Source: Mantis religiosa (lineage: Eukaryota > Arthropoda > Insecta > Mantodea > Mantidae). Taken from it: 64,000 bases of DNA. The notes under the pieces were generated by a model that searched no databases, was not told the origin of the DNA, and saw nothing but the letters and a program-made list of their open reading frames with translations. The stretch is taken from contig CM060953.1 in NCBI GenBank assembly GCA_030765055.1, positions 7,975,800 through 8,039,799 on the forward strand. Reading direction: 5' to 3'. Below are positions 57,815-64,000 of the stretch, one piece after another (position 1 is the first letter of the stretch; each line of letters opens with the position of its first letter). Position numbers and translations under genes: made by a program.

Positions 57815-60190
57815 TACTTAAATATCGGCGGCAGTTCTCCTTTGGAACATATCGAAGGTGTTAACTCGTATTCGTTGGGTTTTAATCATTAGATCACGTA
57901 CACATTTATACTTCGCCTTTAACTGCAATGGTCATATCGGTGGCCGTTCTCCTTTGGAACATATCGAAGGTGTTAACTCGTATTTGTTGGGTTTTAATCA
58001 TTAGATCACGTACACATTTATACTTCGCCTTTAACTGCAATGGTCATATCGGTGGCCGTTCTCCTTTGGAACATATCGAAGGTGTTAACTCGTATTCGTT
58101 GGGTTTTAATCATTAGATCACGTACAAATTTATACCTCACCTTTAACTGCAATGGTCATATCGGTGGCCGTTCTCCTTTGGAACATATCGAAGGTGTTAA
58201 CTCGTATTCGTTGGGTTTTAATCATTAGATCACGTACAAATTTATACCTCACCTTTAACTGCAATGGTCATATCGACGGCCGTTCTCCTTTGGAAGGTGT
58301 TAACTCGTATTCGTTGGGTTTTAATCATTAGATCTCGTACACATTTAAACCCCCCCCCCCACCTTTAACTGCAATGGGCATATCGGCGGCCGTTCTCCTT
58401 TGGAACATATCGAAGGTGTTAACTCGTATTCGTTGGGTTTTAATCATTAGATCACGTACACATTTATACCCCGCCTTTAACTGTAATGCTCATATCGGCG
58501 GCCGTTCTCCTTTGGAACATATCGAAGGTGTTAACTCGTATTCGTTGGGTTTTAATCATTAGATCACGTACACATTTATACCCCGCCTTTAACTACAATG
58601 GTCATATCGGCGGCCGTTCTCCTTTGGAACATTACGAAGGTGTTAACTCGTATTCGTTGGGTTTTAATCATTAGATCACGTACAAATTTATACCCCGCCT
58701 TTAACTGCAATGGTCATATCGGAGGCCGTTCTCCTTTGGAAGGTGTTCACTCGTATACCGCCGGTTTTAAGCATTAGATCACGTACAAATTTATACATCG
58801 CCTTTAACTGCAATGATCATATCGGTGGCCGTTCTCCTTTGGAAGGTGTTAACTCGTATTCGTTGGGTTTTAATCATTAGATCTCGTACACATTTAAACC
58901 CCCCCCCCCTTTAACTGCAATGGTCATATCGGCGGCCGTTCTCCTTTGGAACATATCGAAGGTGTTAACTCGTGTTCGTTGGGTTTTAATCATTAGATCA
59001 CGTACACATTTATATCTCGCCTTTAACTGCAATGGTCATATCGGCGGCCATTCTCCTTTGGAACATATCGAAGGTATTAACTCGTATTCGTTGGGTTTTA
59101 ATCATTAGATCACGTACACATTTATACCTCGCCTTTAACTACAATGGTCATATCGGCGGCCGTTCTCCTTTGGTACATATCGAAGGTGTTAACTCGTATT
59201 CGTTGGGTTTTAATCATTAGATCACGTACACATTTATACCCCGCCTTTAACTACAATGGTCATATCGGCGGCCGTTCTCCTTTGGAACATTACGAAGGTG
59301 TTAACTCGTATTCGTTGGGTTTTAATCATTAGATCACGTACACATTTATACCTCGCCTTTAACTGCAATGGTCATATCGGCGGCCGTTCTCCTTTGTAAC
59401 ATATCGAAGGTGTTAACTCGTATTCGTTGTGTTTTAATCATTAGATCACGTACAAATTTATACCCCGCCTTTAACTGCAATGGTCATATCGGCGGCCGTT
59501 CTCCTTTGAAACATATCGAAGGTGTTAACTCGTATTCGTTGGGTTTTAATCATTAGATCACGTACAAATTTATACCCCGCCTTTAACTGTAATGGTCATA
59601 TCGGTGGCCGTTCTCCTTTGAAACATATCGAAGGTGTTAACTCGTATTCTTTGGGTTTTAATCATTATATCACGTACAAATTTATACCCCAACTTTAACT
59701 GCAATGGTCATATCGGCGGCCGTTCTCCTTTGGAACATATCGAAGGTGTTAACTCGTATTCGTTGGGTTTTAATCATTAGATCACGTACACATTTATACC
59801 TCGCCTTTAACTCCAATGGTTCTCTTTTGGAACATATCGAAGGTGTTAACTCGTATTCGTTGGGTTTTAATCATTATATCACGTACAAATTTATACCTCA
59901 CCTTTAACTGCAATGGTCATATCGGCGGCCGTTCTCCTTTGGAACATATCGAAGGTGTTAACTCGTATTCGTTGGGTTTTAATCATTAGATCACGTACAC
60001 ATTTATACCTCGCCTTTAACTCCAATGGTTCTCTTTTGGAACATATCGAAGGTGTTAACTCGTATTCGTTGGGTTTTAATCATTAGATCACGTACACATT
60101 TATACCTCGCCTTTAACTCCAATGGTTCTCTTTTGGTACATATCGAAGGTGTTAACTCGTATTCGTTGGGTTTTAATCATTAGATCACGC
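57815..60190 (+). repeat. 112-bp tandem array, about 22 units
   Basis: Units such as those at 57928, 58040, 58374, 58486, 59032 and 59144 repeat atatcggcggccgttctcct and gttgggttttaatcattaga at 112-bp spacing. Variants include units lacking the aacatatcg segment, units lacking atatcggcggccg, and two with C runs (58351, 58905). Some variants recur at intervals, pointing to multi-unit duplications. The repeated 62-codon frames are artefacts. No dispersed source copy was found in the window. Confidence 0.95.
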
Positions 60191-60340
60191 ACACATTCAC
60201 TCATTCTTACTTCCACACTCTGGGGAAAATGAGGAATTATCTTCGGAGAAAAATTCCCCAACCCCACCGACGGGAATCGAACCCGGAACCCCTAGCACGG
60301 CAGGCAAGTGGCCTACCAACTGAGCTACGGGGCCAGACTT
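60191..60340 (-). mobile_element. SINE-E
   Basis: Minus strand: ggccccgtagctcagttggt (A box), ggttccgggttcgattcccg (B box), then a body ending near gaatgagtgaatgtg. The tRNA-like head is well preserved. It directly follows the 112-bp array. Its tail, not its head, touches the array. Confidence 0.75.
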
Positions 60341-60439
60341 ATGTGATTTCTAGGTTATAAAATCACAATATCCCGTTTGATGAAAATAGCACCAAAACAA
60401 AATTGTAGGATTTAATTCTAGTCAATAAGTCAGAAGAAC

Positions 60440-60700
60440 TTTTTGACTGACCAAATATTGTCAGAAGATGGCCATACAAAGGCTTCCTCCGTAACACCCT
60501 GATCTGAATCCTATAGAATTAATATGAACAAATGCCAAACAATGGGTTGCTTCCAGAAATGTAACCTTTAAAATGAAAGACGAAATGTTGTACCACCAAT
60601 GATTTTAGCAAATTAGACAAATGGAATGGGAAAAGGTATGCCATCATGTGAATGAAATAAAACCGGAGTGTTAGAAAATATGACTAACGGAAGAAAAAAT
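60440..60700 (+). pseudogene. DDE transposase C-terminal remnant
   Basis: Translates as QRLPP, stop, HPDLNPIELI, stop, TNAKQWVASRNVTFKMKDEM, LYHQ, stops, then QMEWEKVCHHVNEIKPE. With stops in place of Tyr and Trp this is the PPYHPDLNPIELIW...NVTFK block of IS630/Tc1-type transposases, with the last catalytic Glu in IEL. Same group as 47890-48060. Confidence 0.75.
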
Positions 60701-62365
60701 TTGAAGAATTATAGTTGAAGACAATGGGATGAAAAAATGACGAGGATGAGTGATAATGGTTCAAAAGACGAAGATATATTAGGCGTACAAGAATTAAAAT
60801 ATGATTAAACTCAAAGTTGTTTAACTCTGTGTTAAGTAGCTGTGTGTAAATGAAAAACCTTTCTAGAACTCTTGTATTTAATTTGCTGTAGACTCCACGA
60901 CTTCCCTGAATAGCGACACATGAAATAAACAATCCAGTAATACTTGAGAGAGTGAAGTCATTGTAGTGAGGTATCACTGTCATTGAAGGCAAGGGACTCG
61001 CATCAAAGCTTTCATTTAAACATTTCAGTGCTCAAGAACCATTGTGCGACCTGTGTTTGCAAAAGAAATTCCTCGTTAGGAGTAAAATTTCCAAATGCCC
61101 TGATAAAAATCTTTTGCGTGGAATTGTCGATTCAGCACTAGGATGCCATATTGGAAGTAATAGTATTAAACGATTGCATATTTTGGCAGTCATGTGCCAT
61201 TCTAGTTTGGGTTCTTCCGGAGGTCACGCTGATCCAAACACGACACACATTTTCAAAGTAAGCCCGTGGTACTTGTACAACTATGTAATTGTTATCACCA
61301 TTTTAGCCCTAAGTCTCCTACAGACTTCGGGAGTGCCTTGTACTTGAACTTAATACTTGGGATATAGTAAACTTACATATTCTAGAATTCGGTGTTGTCT
61401 CTTCCCTCTACCATCCGGCTACGCTCCTAGTTACCGTACTGAGCGCAAATCATTAACTTACACTCATATACCAACGTGAGTAGAGAAACTCATACGAGTA
61501 GAAAACATTTTTAAAGGTATCAACCGTTTTTTATAACATCCATTACTACTGTTTGGAATTTCTCAAGTGCTGTCGCTATTCTCTTTGTATCTACGAGTAT
61601 AATGCAGTGTGTACTCATTCTGTGGTAACGTTTTAATCTGAACATGAAATAGAAGAATTAGAACCTATAAAAATCAACCAAAATAGGTTTGTGTTTTAAA
61701 CTGTTAACACTGTTGACAGAGTTATGAGGTGACTAAGTGTTCACACAGTGAGCGATCGGTACCGTTGTCATGGTGACATCTGTGTTAAGCAAATCCACAA
61801 CCGGTCACAACATCCTTGCAAAACCTATAATAACGCTTCGGACATAATTCTTTGTATAAAACTGGGCCTCATTTATAATAACAAATGAAATAAACACTCG
61901 ACAAAAGTGTAACATCCCAGCGCTAAACTTTCTTGCTTTCAGAAAAGTGTGTATTATAAACCATCAAAATATTTAACGTTGATCCTAATGATTCAAAATC
62001 ATTTTATGTGTAGAAGATGATCTGAGTGACAAATTATCCTGATAACGCTCTGTAAGTAGAATCTAACTGTTCTAATGACAAATCATTACCAATTTACCTT
62101 TGATGTTTGTTCAAACGTTACTTTAATGTATGTGTACAAGAACTGACAATAAGTGGTATCTACTGCAAATCCAATACAAAACATTGACACGTACTGACAA
62201 AAGACAAGTGAAACTACAAAACTGTATTTATACACAAACATTTGTCAATATTCACAGACCTTGGTGGCTACTACTGAACTACTCATTAAATTGCAAATCA
62301 ATCTAATCTAATGTAATCTTAAGGTAAGTTATACGTTCTTTTCAACAACCGTCTCGTGGATATCA
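60701..62365. other. Probable SCAPER intron, unassigned
   Basis: The 101-codon frame at 61042-61347 has no recognisable domain and no splice context. Nothing else found. Confidence 0.45.
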
Positions 62366-62925
62366 AGCGGGATGGCCCAGACGGTTTCGTCTGTGGCCCA
62401 CATTCGGGAGGTCCGCGTTCAATTCCCGTGACCGACCTATCTGACCCATTGGCTTTTTCGGGGGTTTTCCCGGGTCGCTAGGTGAATGCTGGGTAGGTTA
62501 ATTACATCCCCCGAATTTCCTGTCCCTCCATTTCATCTCTATTATCATTTCGCATCATCTCTCATCTGGTGGTCTCTTTCAGGGTAGAAGTGTCGGCGGG
62601 AGTCTCGGCGTTACATGGCAGGATGATATGCTCCTGGTAAACACTTCCTCCTTCGTCTCCGATTTCCGAGCCCGGCCTAGTGTGACCTGGTTGTACTGGC
62701 CTGTAGGGTAGTTTCCAACTGATACATTGTAGGGATTCTGCCCTCTGCACTGTCATGGCTGCTTGGGATGACCACCCTCTGTCTCCTCTCACCTCATCCT
62801 TCCTCCCGGGGATGTCTCACAGGTTCAAAAGGCCAAGTTTGGTCCTCCGAGCCGAATCCCCTGCGTAACGTAGTCCAATCCAGTCAGTCGTGGTACTTGG
62901 GAAGAGGAAAGGGCGCACGTAACTA
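62366..62925 (+). mobile_element. SINE-C, complete unamplified copy
   Basis: tRNA-like head with A box gatggcccagacggtttcgt and B-box-like gcgttcaattcccg, then tttcccgggtcgctaggtga, agcatcatctctcatctgg-type body, one copy of the segment amplified at 14285-16450 (about 62680-62770), and a 3' region with cctcatccttcctcccgggg. At about 560 bp it is long for a SINE. Confidence 0.8.
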
Positions 62926-63085
62926 TTTTTCAGTCAAAGTGAAAGGAAACAATGTCCTCAGGTCACCCAAAATCTTGTATGTTACAACCTACAACTTTCT
63001 GTGCTCTTCTTCCCAACCCTCATTCTTCAATCTGTTTCATGTTAATCGAGATAGACGATTGTAGAAATATTTCATTACGTACATA

Positions 63086-64000
63086 AGAGGCGTGTCCGTA
63101 AAATAAGGTCTCCCGGGCGCTGGAGCCGTGAGGAACGCTATTACGCGAGATTGGGAACACTGGCGTGTAGCTTGGCTTCATCCCTTCAAATCCCCACCAC
63201 AACGAACCCGTTACAACCATTAGTCTTGGCTGGGCAGCCGTTTGCGATGGAGCTTCCTATCACTTCCTCCGCCAAGTGTGAGTTGCGTGTAGTAATCCGT
63301 TTGAGTGCGAAAGACACTACCTCCACCGAAATTCATCATCAGTTATGCGAAGTCTATTGGCCACAGTGTATGGACGTCAAAAACATGCGACTTATCCCTG
63401 AAGTCAATAAGACTACGATTGACAAGATTTTGACCGAACATTTGCATTATCGCAAGACGTGTGCGAGATGGGTCCCCAAAATGCTCACAGCAACGTGTTG
63501 AAGCGGCCCACCGATTCCTGGAGTGCTATGCAGAACAGGACGAGGAATTGTTGGATTCAATTGTCACTGGCGATGAAACCTGGGTGCACTACACAACACC
63601 AGAAACTAAAGAACGTTCTCGTCAATGGCGGCATTCGAATTCGCCGGAGCTACGAAAGTTCAAACAGACATTTTCTGCCGGCAGAGTGATGGCCAGTGTG
63701 TGCTGGGACAGAAAAGATGTATTGTTGTGCGAGTTTATGTCTACCGCTAGCTACTGTGAGACTTTAAAAATGTTGCGATGTGCCATTTAAAATCGAAGAA
63801 GGGGAATACTGACGAAGGGAGTGATTTTTCATCACGACAACGCTCGTTCCCATACTGCACATGTAACGTGTGATCTCCTGGCCCAGTTCGGATGGGGCAG
63901 TCCAGACTTAGCACCTAGTGATTGTCATCTGTTTCCCGAGTTGAAGTCACACCTGGGTGGAACACATTTCCAGACCGACGATGATTTGAAAAGCGAGATT
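63086..64000 (+). mobile_element. Mariner element running off the window
   Basis: Starts after TA at 63084-63085 with agaggcgtgtccgtaaaata. The right TIR lies beyond 64000. Confidence 0.82.
63250..64000 (+). pseudogene. Mariner transposase, two internal deletions, incomplete
   Basis: Encodes CELRVVIRLSAKDTTSTEIH, then jumps from CMDVKNMR to LIPEVNKTTIDKILTEHLHY, so about 50-60 residues of the linker between the helix-turn-helix halves are missing. KTCARWVPKML and, in the next frame, RVEAAHRFLECYAEQDEE follow. First Asp is in VTGDETWVH (about 63570), second in VIFHHDNARSHTAHV (about 63830). Before the third, FGWGSPDLAPSDCHLFPELK lacks the usual 7-9 residues including HPPY. A frameshift and stops disable it. 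Confidence 0.88.

Noticed and set aside
57928..59907. Series of 62-codon frames spaced 112 bp apart
   Set aside because: Each overlaps the next in another frame and spans more than one satellite unit, with no protein family match.
57815..60190. CENP-B box in the 112-bp satellite (attcgttggg)
   Set aside because: Only the TTCGTTGG half matches. The required A and CGGG positions are absent.
61042..61347. 101-codon frame in the right-hand intron
   Set aside because: No recognisable domain and a chance hydrophobic C-terminus. There is no supporting splice site.

Overview
The window looks like nuclear DNA of an animal, most likely an insect with a large, repeat-rich genome. It is AT-rich, it is packed with mariner elements, non-LTR retrotransposon pieces and tRNA-derived SINEs, and the one recognisable host gene has GT-AG introns. 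A cockroach, termite or similar polyneopteran would fit, but that is only an impression from the repeat types. No bacterial-style genes, operons or CRISPR arrays are present.

Host gene. Two coding exons on the minus strand (49582-49752 and 45617-45697) join in phase and encode what looks like the C-terminus of SCAPER, ending in a stop codon. A polyadenylation signal lies at 45382-45387. The 3.9-kb intron between them holds an LTR-like piece, a SINE, a LINE 3' end and two transposase remnants. No earlier exon was found, so everything from 49753 to the right edge is probably one upstream intron of at least 14 kb. No host gene was recognised left of about 45.3 kb.

Transposons. At least ten mariner-superfamily copies lie at 13.85-17.29 (split), 17.52-18.83, 19.60-20.34, 20.37-21.30, 24.81-26.68, 36.18-37.37, 44.64-45.11, 48.78-49.32, 56.48-56.71 and 63.09 kb to the edge. 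Three have both TIRs at TA sites. All are broken. There are also remnants of a long-TIR IS630/Tc1-like element (42.36-43.05), DDE transposases (34.5, 47.9, 60.5 kb), a pogo/Tigger relative (32.4-33.0), a BED-finger hAT-like protein (52.0-52.2), a Crypton-like recombinase N-terminus (28.5-28.8) and a recurrent unnamed arthropod protein (9.9-10.6). LINE pieces lie at 9.0, 33.5-34.3, 41.6, 44.0-44.4 and 48.1-48.5 kb.

SINEs and satellites. Five tRNA-like SINE families are labelled A to E here. Ten tandem arrays with periods of 91, 91, 99, 105, 108 (four arrays), 112 and 135 bp cover about 14 kb. The most interesting pattern is their origin. Nearly every array is a local amplification of a segment that also exists as a dispersed element in the same window: SINE-A gives the 99-bp and one 91-bp array, SINE-B gives the 108-bp arrays, SINE-C gives the other 91-bp array, a mariner DNA-binding domain gives the 105-bp array, and a dispersed repeat gives the 135-bp array. 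Only the 112-bp array has no visible source here. The window therefore shows satellites arising repeatedly from inside transposable elements.
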